In this document: positions 1 to 6,675 of the stretch, in pieces
How the letters are laid out: each line of letters opens with the position of its first letter
Numbering within the stretch: position 1 is the first letter of the stretch
Assembly: GCA_041485845.1 (NCBI GenBank)
Contig: JBGPKH010000137.1
Location: 1 to 16,607, forward strand
DNA length: 16,607 bases
Direction of reading: 5' to 3'
Source: OMOG01 sp041485845
Lineage (GTDB): Bacteria > Acidobacteriota > Terriglobia > Bryobacterales > Bryobacteraceae
Translations under genes and position numbers: made by a program
The notes under the pieces: model-generated
What the model saw: only the letters and a program-made list of their open reading frames with translations
Database searches by the model: none
What the model was told of the DNA's origin: nothing

Positions 1-492
1 GTAATCGGCCACGACGATGCCGTCCAGGCTGTCGATCACCCCGTCCAAATACCGCATGGCACGCTCGGCCTGCGCGGCAGTCAGCGGCGACTTCCGTTCC
101 CGGTCCACCAGCACCACCTGCTGGTTGCGGGCGATGATGCGCGTCTTCACGGTGGTTGGAAGCGCCGCGTCCTGTTGTACCCCGGAGGTGTCGATGCCCG
201 CGGTCTCCAGCAGTTCCCTCAGCCGCCGCCCCTGCGCGTCCGTGCCGGTGAGCCCCATCACCGCGGCGCCCGCGGTGAGCTCGCGCACGTTGCGCGCTAC
301 GTTGGCCGCGCCTCCCGGATAATATGACTCGCCCGTGACATTTACGATCGGCACCGGCGCCTCGGGCGAAATCCGCGACACCTTGCCCCAGATGAATTCA
401 TCGAGCATCAGGTCGCCGATCGCCAGGATGCGCTTGCCGGCGAACCGGGCCGTCAGGGCGCTGAGGCGGGCGGCAGCGGATTCAACCGGCAT
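1..492 (-). CDS. hldE: Heptose-7-phosphate kinase domain (HldE/RfaE type), partial
   Basis: PfkB/ribokinase-family sugar kinase. In this family the enzyme phosphorylates D-glycero-D-manno-heptose 7-phosphate at C1 in the cytoplasm, feeding ADP-heptose synthesis for lipopolysaccharide core. Visible here are 164 N-terminal residues (ATG at 492); the C-terminus lies beyond the left edge. Signature stretches are IGDLMLDEFIWGKVSRISPE (residues 25-44), the PfkB sugar-binding motif GGAANVARN (60-68), and VKTRIIARNQQVVLVDRE (115-132), all very like HldE N-terminal domains. Whether a C-terminal adenylyltransferase domain follows (full HldE, about 470 residues) or the kinase stands alone (HldA, about 330) cannot be seen. 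The start overlaps the end of the upstream glycosyltransferase-methyltransferase gene by 11 bp, which suggests translational coupling. The start has no strong Shine-Dalgarno sequence, but no alternative start fits the domain as well. Confidence 0.9.
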   Translation of the reverse strand, partial: MPVESAAARLSALTARFAGKRILAIGDLMLDEFIWGKVSRISPEAPVPIVNVTGESYYPGGAANVARNVRELTAGAAVMGLTGTDAQGRRLRELLETAGIDTSGVQQDAALPTTVKTRIIARNQQVVLVDRERKSPLTAAQAERAMRYLDGVIDSLDGIVVADY

Positions 493-1957
493 TGGGAGAC
501 GACACTTCCGGCTGAGCCTCGCGCCGGATGGGAGATTCCGTGACGCCCCCTCCGGTCTTCCGAGCCACCACGATGAGCGAAAGCCCAGGCCACGGGATCA
601 GCCGGTCCACCCGGCTCCAGAACCACACCGTCTTGTCGAAGATCTTCAGCACCGGCTTGTTGATGTTGCGCGAGCCGAACAGCGTGCTGTAGGCCCACCA
701 CGGCGGCGCCCCGGCCTTGTTGAAGCTGTAAGTCTTCTCCACGTCGAAGCCGTGCGACCCCAGCAATTGCCGAGCCGCCCTCGGGGTGTAGCGCAGCTTA
801 TGTCCCAGACTCTTGTCGAGGCTTCCGAACAACCGCGGCCCCTGCGGCACCAGCACCACCAGCACGCCGTTCGGCTTCAACGTGGCGCGCAAAGAATCCA
901 CCACCGCTCCCGGATCGTCCAGGTACTCCAGCACATTCAGGCACAGTACCGTGTCGAAGCAGTTCTCCAGGCCGGCCACTTCTTCCGTCGCTTCGGGATC
1001 GATCCGCTGCACCACCACGTTGGGTGTGCGCAGGAAGCGGTTGCGCAGCGCGTGCAGGTGGAGCGGGTCCTTCTCCGCCGCCACATAAAGCAACCGCTTA
1101 GCCATGAGCCTGCCCGTAATGTTGCCGATCCCCGCGCCCACTTCGAGCACCGCGTCGCCCACGTGCGGCCGCAGCTTGCGCGCCAGCCAGCTCAAATATT
1201 GCGGCGTGCCGGTGAGGTTGTTGAGGACCCCGCGGCCGTACGGCATGGCATACAGATCGTCGATCACCCAGAACCGCAGGATGACACCCAGCGCCTTCAG
1301 CCCGTCCTTCCAGCCGATCTTCTTGCCTTCTTCGTATGTGCGGCCGTGATAGCTGATAGGCACTTCGTAAATGCGAAATTTCCGCTTGGCGCTCTTCATC
1401 ACGACTTCGGGCTCGAACCCGAATCGGTTGGAGCGGATGGGAATGCTTTTCAAGAGGTCCGTGCGAAAGACCTTGTAGCAGGTTTCCATGTCGGTCAGCT
1501 TCAGGTTGCAGAACATGTTGGAAACCAGCGTCAGGCCTTTATTGATCATGGAGTGCCAGAACGGCAGCACCCGGGTCTGTTCGCCGGCCATGTAGCGCGA
1601 CCCGAAGACCGCGTCGGCGTGCCCGTCCAGCAGCGGCTTCAGCAGGCGCGGATATTCCGACGGGTCATACTCCAGGTCGGCGTCCTGAATGATCGCGAAA
1701 TCGCCGGTGGCCTTGTCGATCGCGGTCCGCACGGCCGCGCCCTTTCCGCTGTTGCGTTCGTGCCGGAAGAGCCGGATCTGCGGGAAGCCCGCCGCCAGGC
1801 GCTGGAGAATGCCGTACGTGCCGTCGGTGGAGCAATCGTCCACGATCACCAGTTCCCGCTCCATGTTTTCCGGCAACGGAGCCGTGAGCACCAGCGAAAG
1901 ACTGCGCTCCACCACGGTACGCTCGTTGTACACCGGAATGAGGATCGACAGCTTCAT
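482..1957 (-). CDS. Bifunctional GT2 glycosyltransferase / class I SAM methyltransferase
   Basis: A 491-residue two-domain enzyme. Residues 1-240 form a GT2 (GT-A fold) domain of the polyprenyl-phosphate mannose/glucose synthase type: nucleotide-binding DDCSTDGT at 40-47, the metal-binding QDADLEYDP at 91-99, and GSRY at 119-122. It has no C-terminal membrane helices of the GtrB kind. Residues 255-470 form a Rossmann methyltransferase domain: SAM motif I AVLEVGAGIGNITG (269-282), an acidic strand end at AAEKDP (293-298), and LCLNVLEYLDDP (338-349). It probably transfers a sugar to a lipid phosphate and methylates a glycan or lipid intermediate, but neither substrate can be deduced. This fused architecture is, to my knowledge, annotated repeatedly in Acidobacteriota. 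It lies directly upstream of the heptose kinase with an 11-bp overlap, and 70 bp downstream of the toxin-antitoxin pair. No clear ribosome binding site precedes the ATG. Confidence 0.87.
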   Translation of the reverse strand: MKLSILIPVYNERTVVERSLSLVLTAPLPENMERELVIVDDCSTDGTYGILQRLAAGFPQIRLFRHERNSGKGAAVRTAIDKATGDFAIIQDADLEYDPSEYPRLLKPLLDGHADAVFGSRYMAGEQTRVLPFWHSMINKGLTLVSNMFCNLKLTDMETCYKVFRTDLLKSIPIRSNRFGFEPEVVMKSAKRKFRIYEVPISYHGRTYEEGKKIGWKDGLKALGVILRFWVIDDLYAMPYGRGVLNNLTGTPQYLSWLARKLRPHVGDAVLEVGAGIGNITGRLMAKRLLYVAAEKDPLHLHALRNRFLRTPNVVVQRIDPEATEEVAGLENCFDTVLCLNVLEYLDDPGAVVDSLRATLKPNGVLVVLVPQGPRLFGSLDKSLGHKLRYTPRAARQLLGSHGFDVEKTYSFNKAGAPPWWAYSTLFGSRNINKPVLKIFDKTVWFWSRVDRLIPWPGLSLIVVARKTGGGVTESPIRREAQPEVSSPNAG

Positions 1958-1994
1958 CGCTTAAACAAGAAGTTTAGCGTACGACAGTGGGTGG

Positions 1995-2014
1995 GGCAGG
2001 CGCTTCCGCCTGCC
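1995..2014. repeat. Perfect GC-rich palindromic repeat (REP-like)
   Basis: GGCAGGCG at 1995-2002, a CTTC loop, and CGCCTGCC at 2007-2014 form a perfect 8-bp stem with a 4-base loop, preceded by GTGGG. It sits in the 70-bp gap between the antitoxin stop and the next start codon. Its form (GTGGGGCAGG... then the inverse) resembles short palindromic repeats dispersed between genes of Solibacter-like genomes, and a related GTGGGGCC-AGG sequence occurs on the minus strand around 12541-12560. It could stabilise the 3' end of the toxin-antitoxin message or act as a weak terminator. There is no T-run. Confidence 0.6.
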
Positions 2015-2027
2015 AACTCCCCCTCCG

Positions 2028-2273
2028 CTATTCCGGCATCTCATCGTCTTTGCGGGGAGGCTTCCCGCCGCGCCGTTTCATGATCTTGTCGAAGGCCTTG
2101 AAATCCGCGCGCGCGCGGCGATCCGCAAAGAAGTGCGCGGTCTCGAGAGCCGAAACCTTCTCCGCCACCGCGATCGCGACGAACTGATTGATGCTCGTGC
2201 CATCCTGCCGGCTCAGCCGTTCCACCTCTTTTTTGAGCGACCGCGGCAGCCGCAAGGGATATGTCTCTTTCAT
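2028..2273 (-). CDS. Ribbon-helix-helix antitoxin (HicB/Arc-like)
   Basis: An 81-residue protein. The N-terminus has the ribbon-helix-helix pattern: a short beta strand (TYPLRLPRSL, residues 4-13), a helix (KKEVERLSRQDG), then SINQFVAIAVAEKVSAL, the second helix. This is the standard DNA-binding fold of small antitoxins, often labelled 'toxin-antitoxin system HicB family antitoxin'. The charged tail, residues 46-81, would be the part that wraps the toxin. Its ATG overlaps the stop of the PIN gene (ATGA, 2270-2273). A good Shine-Dalgarno, GGGAGG, lies about 9 bases upstream, inside the toxin gene. It is therefore translated after the toxin, the reverse of the usual vapBC order. The predicted role is to neutralise the PIN nuclease and autorepress the pair. 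Confidence 0.82.
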   Translation of the reverse strand: MKETYPLRLPRSLKKEVERLSRQDGTSINQFVAIAVAEKVSALETAHFFADRRARADFKAFDKIMKRRGGKPPRKDDEMPE

Positions 2274-2701
2274 GCCTTGATCCTCCCTATCGCTTCCCGA
2301 GGAAGCAGGACTTCTATGCCGAAGGCCGAAGGGGCCTTCCCAAAATCCCGCAAGTTAAATGTGACCAGCGCATCGGCACGGCCGTTGACCGCGGTTTCGA
2401 GCACCATTTCATCGCCCGCGTCCCGGAGCTGCGGCCGCCACAAGAAGTGTGTATCTACTGGCTCCGCCATCGCGATCGGAGCCGTCAGAAAGACATCGGC
2501 CTCCCGTTCCGACAGGCCCGCTGCGAGTCGCTGTTCCGCCTCGCCGCAGACCGCTTCGTATTCCAGCGCGAGGGCCACGCTCACGAGTAGCGTCGTCCGG
2601 CCCTCGCGCACCGACCGCAGAATCGCCGCAGAGGCCCCTGTCGGACTGCGCATGGCCGCCACTACCACATCCGTGTCCAGCACGGCTCTCACATCACCCA
2701 C
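2270..2701 (-). CDS. PIN-domain putative toxin (COG1569-like)
   Basis: A 143-residue PIN-fold nuclease, probably a toxin that cleaves RNA. Expected metal-binding acidic residues are present: D9 (with D11) in AVLDTDVVVAAM, E47 in ALALEYEAV, D94/D97/E98 in LRDAGDEMVLE, and D119 in TFNLRDF. Spacing and the final TFNLRDF resemble the 'putative toxin component, PIN family' group (TIGR00305/COG1569). The start is taken as GTG at 2701, because the domain begins at residue 5. No clear Shine-Dalgarno precedes it, and a GTG slightly downstream is possible. The upstream glycosyltransferase ends at 2731, so read-through from the glycan operon is likely. It overlaps the antitoxin by 4 bp. Confidence 0.82.
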   Translation of the reverse strand: MGDVRAVLDTDVVVAAMRSPTGASAAILRSVREGRTTLLVSVALALEYEAVCGEAEQRLAAGLSEREADVFLTAPIAMAEPVDTHFLWRPQLRDAGDEMVLETAVNGRADALVTFNLRDFGKAPSAFGIEVLLPREAIGRIKA

Positions 2702-2730
2702 GATATCACATCAGGTACGATGTCGCGCTC

Positions 2731-3579
2731 TCACTCCTCAGCGCCTCGCCCGCCCGCCAGCGCCTTCTTCAGCGCCGACATGCTCGCATACGTGAACCGC
2801 CGCACCCCCGCCGGCAGACACGCATACCCAAAATACAGCCACGCCAGGACCAGCGCCGAGGTAAACCTTCGATACTCGCGGCGGTGTTTGCGCACGATCC
2901 GCAGCGCAGCGCGGCCGTTCTCCTTCTGCGCCTGAAATGAACTCCCTCCATCCCAAAGCGCGTAGTGCGCCAGGTGCAGCGGAAAGTTGTACAGCTTGCC
3001 CTTCGCTCCCATCGTCAGCCAGAAATCCCAGTCGGCGAACTGACGGATCGACGGGTCATACTGCACGGGATTACCCTCCACCACGCGGCGAAACATGGCC
3101 GTCGAGTTCGCCAGCGGGTTGGCCAACAAGGCACGCGCGCGAATAGCTACGTCGTGTTCCGGCTTCAAATACTTGCCCCGCGGCCGGCGATCCTGATCGA
3201 CCACCACATATCCGCCGCCGCACCCTACATACTCCGGATTCCCGTCTAGAAATTCCACCTGCCGCCGCAGCTTATCCGGATCGCTCCAGCAATCGTCATC
3301 GTCCAGGATCGCGACATACTCGCCGCGCGCTTCGGCCAGGCCGAAATTGGAAGCCTCCGCAATCGACCCCACCGTTCCCCGGCGCAAGTAGCGGATCCGC
3401 GGTTCCCCGGCCAGCCAGTCCTTCAGCTCCCGGTCGGTTTCCAGGTTCGCCCCATCCTGCACGATGATCAGTTCCCAATCGCGAAACCACTGCTCGCACG
3501 CGCTGGCAATCGCCCGCCCGATCGTCTGCGGCCGGTTGTACGTCAACATCAGGATGCTGACCCGCGGGAGCTCTGTCAT
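2731..3579 (-). CDS. GT2 family glycosyltransferase
   Basis: A 282-residue cytoplasmic GT-A glycosyltransferase. The N-terminus VSILMLTYNRP (7-17) is the classic GT2 start. ELIIVQDG (36-43) is the nucleotide-binding strand, DDDDC at 93-97 holds the metal-binding aspartates, and FADWDFWLTMG (181-191) supplies the likely catalytic base region. A moderately hydrophobic stretch near 241-258 could associate with the membrane. It presumably adds one sugar to a growing surface glycan; donor and acceptor are not deducible. Its ATG is only 3 bases after the stop of the tandem GT4 gene, so the two are probably co-transcribed and coupled. Downstream, 29 bp separate it from the toxin gene. Confidence 0.88.
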   Translation of the reverse strand: MTELPRVSILMLTYNRPQTIGRAIASACEQWFRDWELIIVQDGANLETDRELKDWLAGEPRIRYLRRGTVGSIAEASNFGLAEARGEYVAILDDDDCWSDPDKLRRQVEFLDGNPEYVGCGGGYVVVDQDRRPRGKYLKPEHDVAIRARALLANPLANSTAMFRRVVEGNPVQYDPSIRQFADWDFWLTMGAKGKLYNFPLHLAHYALWDGGSSFQAQKENGRAALRIVRKHRREYRRFTSALVLAWLYFGYACLPAGVRRFTYASMSALKKALAGGRGAEE

Positions 3580-3582
3580 ATG

Positions 3583-5943
3583 CTAGGAACGCCCCCGCGC
3601 CGACTCCAGCACCCTTCGGCAGACCGCGAACGTCTCCTCCGCCACCTGCTCCCAGTCCCGCTGGAAAGTGGCCGCGGCTCGATCCGTATCCCACGTCATC
3701 GAAAGCGCCCTGTCGAGCGCCGCTCGCAACTTCTCGTGGTCCCGCGCCGGAATCAGGATCCCGGAGCTTTCCTTCACCAGCTCCGGAATGCCGCCCACGT
3801 CCGTCGCCACCACCGGCCGCCCGCAGGAAAGCGCCTCGATCACCACGTTGGGGCAGCCTTCCGAGTAACTCGGCAGACAAAAAACGTCGCAGGCGCGCAT
3901 CCACGAGGCCACGCCGGCGGACTCCTGCCGTCCCGGCGTCAGCAACCGGTTCTGCACGCCCGCCTTTGCCGCGCGGGCCTTCAGTCTCTCGCCGAATACC
4001 CCCTCCCCGATCAGCGCTAGCCGCAAGTTCGGCCGGATGCCTGCCAACCCGATAAAAGCCTCCGTCAATTCGGCCAGACCTTTCGTCGGCAATAACGCGC
4101 CGGCATACACGATGAGCTCGCCCGATAGGTCGATCGCCAGCCGCCGGCGGGCTTCGTCCCGATCCCCCGGCCGGAACACCGTGCCGTCGCAGCCATTCAG
4201 AATCGTGGTGACACGCTCGGGCGGGACGCCTAGGGCGATGGTCCGCTGCCGCAGCTCTTCACTGACCGTAATCACGCCCGCCGCTTCCACTACCGTCCGG
4301 CGGACTAAGTGACGGATATAAGGGTCGGTGATGCGCCGGACATCCGACCCGATGGCTCCCACAATTACAGGGACGCCCAGCGTGCGCCCCACGCGCACCG
4401 CGCTGAAGCCTTCCGGATACAGCCAGTAATTCAAGATGAGGTCGGGTCTCGACGCGCGTACGTGCGGCAGCAGATACTGCTCGCAGATCAGGCCATTTAC
4501 CGCCCGGGTAACGATCGGGATAGCCGGATACTGGAAGTACGTCGCGTCAAGCCCGCGTGGCTTGTAAGTGAGGTCGGGGGGATCGTAAGTCCTGGGCGTG
4601 AGCCATTTCCATCGGGGATAGGAAGTCAGTGGGCACACTACGTGGATGTCGGCCCACCGCTTAAGAAACCGCAGCGTCTGAAAGGCCGAGTGTCCCCGAT
4701 AAGACCCCTCGGACGTCGGGAAGTACGGGGTCACCACCGTGATCCGCATCCGTCTGTTGTATGCCGGCCGCGTCTTGGCGCTCGCGGCGCGCGTCAGTAC
4801 TTCCTCGCAGATGGCGTGCGTTTCCCTGGCCACATCGTCCCAGGTGCGCACGAGCATACCGCTGATCGCGGTCCGATCCCAAGTTCTCGTAAGCCCGTCG
4901 CGCAACGCCGCTGTAAGTCCGGGCACCTCTTGCGCCGGAACCAGTATGCCGCTCTCCTTCCGCAACAGTTCTGGAATTCCGCCCACCGCGGTGGCCACCG
5001 CCGGACACCCGCAGCAGACCGCCTCGATCAGTACGTTGGGGCAGCCTTCCGAATGGCTCGGCAGACAGAACAGGTCGGCCGCCGTCATCCACTCCGCCAC
5101 GTCCATCGGCGCGTGCTCCCCCGTCAGTACGATCCGGCCCCGCAATCCGTGCGTTTGGACGAAGGACTCCATCTGCTGTTGCAGCGGACCGGTTCCCACG
5201 CAGATCAACCGCAGTTTGGGGTGTCCCGCGATCAGGGCTGTGAACGCCGCGAACAGGTCGAGAATCCCCTTGGGCTTCGCCAGCCGGCCGACATAGAGCA
5301 GGATCTCCTGGTCTTCCGCGAGATCCAGTTTCCGGCGTGCCGCCCGCCGGTCGCGCAGTTGGAACGTGTCGTGGTCGCAGCCGTTCAAGATCGCCGCCGT
5401 GCGCTTCGGACTGGCGCCCAACTCGATCGCGCGGCGGCGCAGTTCGTCGCTCACCGTCAGTACGTAGTTCGCCTGGCGCAGGGTACTCGATACGCGCCGC
5501 CGCGTCAGCGGATCTTCAATGCGGCGCAGGTCCGAGCCGCGCGACGACACGATCGACGGAATACCCAGACGTCGCGCGACCTTCGTGCCCGCGTAGCCCT
5601 CGGGATAAACCCAGTAATTCAGGACGAGGTCGGGTCGCAGCTTTTCCAGGTATGGATAGAGACTGCGCGCGCAGATCTCGCCATTCCACGGCCGATTGAT
5701 CAGGGGCAGGGCCGTATAGGAGAAATAGGTTGCGGGAACGTCCGGAGGCGAGTAGCTCAGGTCGTGCCGCGACGGCAGATGCGGCCGCGCGAACGCCGAC
5801 CACGAGGGATACACCGTGATCGGGCAGAAGACCCGCACGTCGGCATAGCGCCGGAAGGCTCGTACTGTTTCGTAAATGGGCTGGCCCCGGTAGGGCTCGT
5901 CAGGCAGAGGGAAGAGAGGCGTCACTACCGCAATGATTGGCAT
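3583..5943 (-). CDS. Tandem double GT4 glycosyltransferase (two complete GT-B units fused)
   Basis: A 786-residue protein built of two homologous halves, each about the length of an ordinary GT4 enzyme (TuaC/RfaB-like). Half 1 is residues 1-398, half 2 is 399-786. They align throughout: VVTPLFPLPDEPYRG against VVTPYFPTSEGSYRG, NYWVYPEGYAGTKVARRLGIP against NYWLYPEGFSAVRVGRTLGVP, and CLPSHSEGCPNVLIEA against CLPSYSEGCPNVVIEA. Both keep the donor-binding E-x7-E (E299/E307 and E695/E703). The GRLAKPKG motif of half 1 (219-226) reads GALLPTKG in half 2, losing the Arg but keeping the Lys. Half 2 begins with an internal Met (ATG at 4749), so this looks like fusion of a duplicated gene pair by loss of the intervening stop. 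It may add two successive sugars. It is first in the minus-strand block; a small hairpin, not a clear Shine-Dalgarno, precedes its ATG. Confidence 0.88.
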   Translation of the reverse strand: MPIIAVVTPLFPLPDEPYRGQPIYETVRAFRRYADVRVFCPITVYPSWSAFARPHLPSRHDLSYSPPDVPATYFSYTALPLINRPWNGEICARSLYPYLEKLRPDLVLNYWVYPEGYAGTKVARRLGIPSIVSSRGSDLRRIEDPLTRRRVSSTLRQANYVLTVSDELRRRAIELGASPKRTAAILNGCDHDTFQLRDRRAARRKLDLAEDQEILLYVGRLAKPKGILDLFAAFTALIAGHPKLRLICVGTGPLQQQMESFVQTHGLRGRIVLTGEHAPMDVAEWMTAADLFCLPSHSEGCPNVLIEAVCCGCPAVATAVGGIPELLRKESGILVPAQEVPGLTAALRDGLTRTWDRTAISGMLVRTWDDVARETHAICEEVLTRAASAKTRPAYNRRMRITVVTPYFPTSEGSYRGHSAFQTLRFLKRWADIHVVCPLTSYPRWKWLTPRTYDPPDLTYKPRGLDATYFQYPAIPIVTRAVNGLICEQYLLPHVRASRPDLILNYWLYPEGFSAVRVGRTLGVPVIVGAIGSDVRRITDPYIRHLVRRTVVEAAGVITVSEELRQRTIALGVPPERVTTILNGCDGTVFRPGDRDEARRRLAIDLSGELIVYAGALLPTKGLAELTEAFIGLAGIRPNLRLALIGEGVFGERLKARAAKAGVQNRLLTPGRQESAGVASWMRACDVFCLPSYSEGCPNVVIEALSCGRPVVATDVGGIPELVKESSGILIPARDHEKLRAALDRALSMTWDTDRAAATFQRDWEQVAEETFAVCRRVLESARGRS

Positions 5944-5947
5944 CTGA

Positions 5948-5966
5948 GGGCCATTATTTACGGCCC
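5948..5966 (-). promoter_or_regulatory. Hairpin immediately upstream of the tandem GT4 start
   Basis: GGGCC (5948-5952) and GGCCC (5962-5966) can pair around a 9-base AT-rich loop. On the minus-strand transcript the stem ends 4 bases before the ATG at 5943, exactly where a ribosome binding site would sit, and no Shine-Dalgarno is visible. It may limit translation initiation or be a chance structure. Confidence 0.4.
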
Positions 5967-5970
5967 GCTA

Positions 5971-5998
5971 TGTAAGAATTCTAACATGTTTTCTAACA
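5971..5998. promoter_or_regulatory. Operator candidate: near-palindrome plus repeated half-site
   Basis: TGTAAGAATTCTAACA (5971-5986) is a 16-bp dyad with one mismatched pair. It is followed by a further TTCTAACA at 5991-5998, so the half-site TTCTAACA occurs at 5979-5986 and 5991-5998, 12 bp apart, with an inverted near-copy at 5971-5978. It lies 28-55 bp upstream of the GT4 start in the divergent promoter region. No cognate regulator is in the window. Confidence 0.4.
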
Positions 5999-6316
5999 GG
6001 TTGCCGTCAGCGGCCCTCGAAAAGTTGATGATTTCTAAACGAACTAATCCTATTGAGAAATATAGACATCACACAAAAACTGTGATCTTTCTGAAAATTC
6101 GCCGTTTTCCGAGTCACGCATTCGGGAAATATATTTTTCATCCATATTTTCCTTCATTCTTAAGGATTTCCATCTCCCCCGCTTTCGCCGCACCCCGGAT
6201 TTCCTTATGCCGTCTTGGTAAAGTTAGATCAGGAAGAAGAATTGCGCTCCACCGCGCAGTTCGGCAACACAGGCACTTCCGGTTGGCGACCGCCTCCGGG
6301 GTGCCTGTTCTGCTTT

Positions 6317-6347
6317 CAACGGCTTTTTCGCTGGCCAGCGAACGTTG
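6317..6347. repeat. Strong hairpin containing a 16-bp perfect palindrome
   Basis: TTCGCTGGCCAGCGAA (6327-6342) is a perfect palindrome. It is flanked by CAACG (6317-6321) and CGTTG (6343-6347), which also pair, leaving a 5-base bulge on the left arm. As RNA this gives an outer 5-bp and an inner 6-bp stem with a GGCC loop. As DNA it could be a dimeric protein site. Confidence 0.55.
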
Positions 6348-6579
6348 CATTACGGTGGTACTGGACTCCTCGTAGGGCCTTAAGAAAGCTCGCACGGTTT
6401 GAACCGCCGGCGGGGAGACCTGGGACCGCGACCCCACAATACCCGGTGCAGGTAAAGCCCGGGTCACCAGGAGCCGCGGCCGCCCGGGGTGCCCTCTGGG
6501 TCGGGTAGGGGGATCGGCAACCCCGAGGAAGACGCCCGGCGAGAAGTCCGAGCGCCCCCGGCCGCCGCAACGAATTCTC

Positions 6580-6630
6580 GACACACCCGCTCACCCGTAG
6601 TGTGTCTTTGGACCCGTAGTGTGTTTTTTT
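6580..6630 (+). terminator. Possible attenuator: alternative stems before a T-run
   Basis: The sequence ACCCGTAGTGTGT occurs twice (6593-6605 and 6612-6624). GACACAC at 6580-6586 can pair with GTGTGTC at 6600-6606. ACACAC at 6581-6586 can instead pair with GTGTGT at 6619-6624, which runs directly into seven Ts (6624-6630). The second pairing resembles a weak intrinsic terminator 45 bp before the collagen-like start. Stems are short and AT/GC mixed, so this is tentative. Confidence 0.35.
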
Positions 6631-6675
6631 AGAAAGGACAGTCCGCGAATGACTGACTCGCGGCCTAAGTGACAT

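Larger units (their letters stand above)
5944..6200. promoter_or_regulatory. AT-rich divergent promoter region
   Basis: This stretch is clearly AT-rich, especially 5970-6170, while the rest of the window is strongly GC-rich. It lies between the divergent GT4 gene and the collagen-like gene and has no credible coding region, so it probably holds promoters for both directions. It also contains an inverted repeat ATCACA-N7-TGTGAT (6068-6086). TATATT-like boxes occur (for example on the minus strand near 6058-6063), but I could not pair one convincingly with a -35 box. Confidence 0.5.
6201..6675 (+). other. Long GC-rich, hairpin-dense leader of the collagen-like gene
   Basis: These 475 bases hold no gene I can support. 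They contain a dense series of inverted repeats: ACAGGCAC/GTGCCTGT (6269-6276 with 6301-6308), a hairpin at 6317-6347 around a 16-bp palindrome, ACCCGG/CCGGGT (6441-6446 with 6459-6464), GACACAC/GTGTGTC (6580-6586 with 6600-6606), and CCGCGA/TCGCGG (6643-6648 with 6658-6663). They read as a structured 5' untranslated region or a separate non-coding RNA. I compared it by eye with c-di-GMP, TPP, SAH, RNase P, tmRNA and tRNA hallmarks and recognised none. Confidence 0.5.

Noticed and set aside
335..2083. A 582-codon plus-strand open frame
   Set aside because: It lies opposite the GT2-methyltransferase and heptose kinase genes, has His/Arg/Gln-rich low-complexity composition and no recognisable domain. 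It is an antisense artefact of high GC.
4309..6375. A 688-codon plus-strand open frame opposite the tandem GT4 gene
   Set aside because: Antisense to a clearly real gene and without any motif. Its last 130 codons (from ATG 5986) extend over the intergenic AT-rich region but lack a ribosome binding site and coding-like composition.
6391..6540. Possible tRNA, c-di-GMP riboswitch, RNase P or tmRNA in the GC-rich leader
   Set aside because: No tRNA cloverleaf or T-loop, and none of the conserved sequence blocks of these RNAs could be found by eye. Left as an unassigned structured region.
6138..6584. A 148-codon minus-strand open frame in the divergent region
   Set aside because: Arg/Pro/Gly-rich composition, no domain, no ribosome binding site, and it coincides with the hairpin-dense leader.
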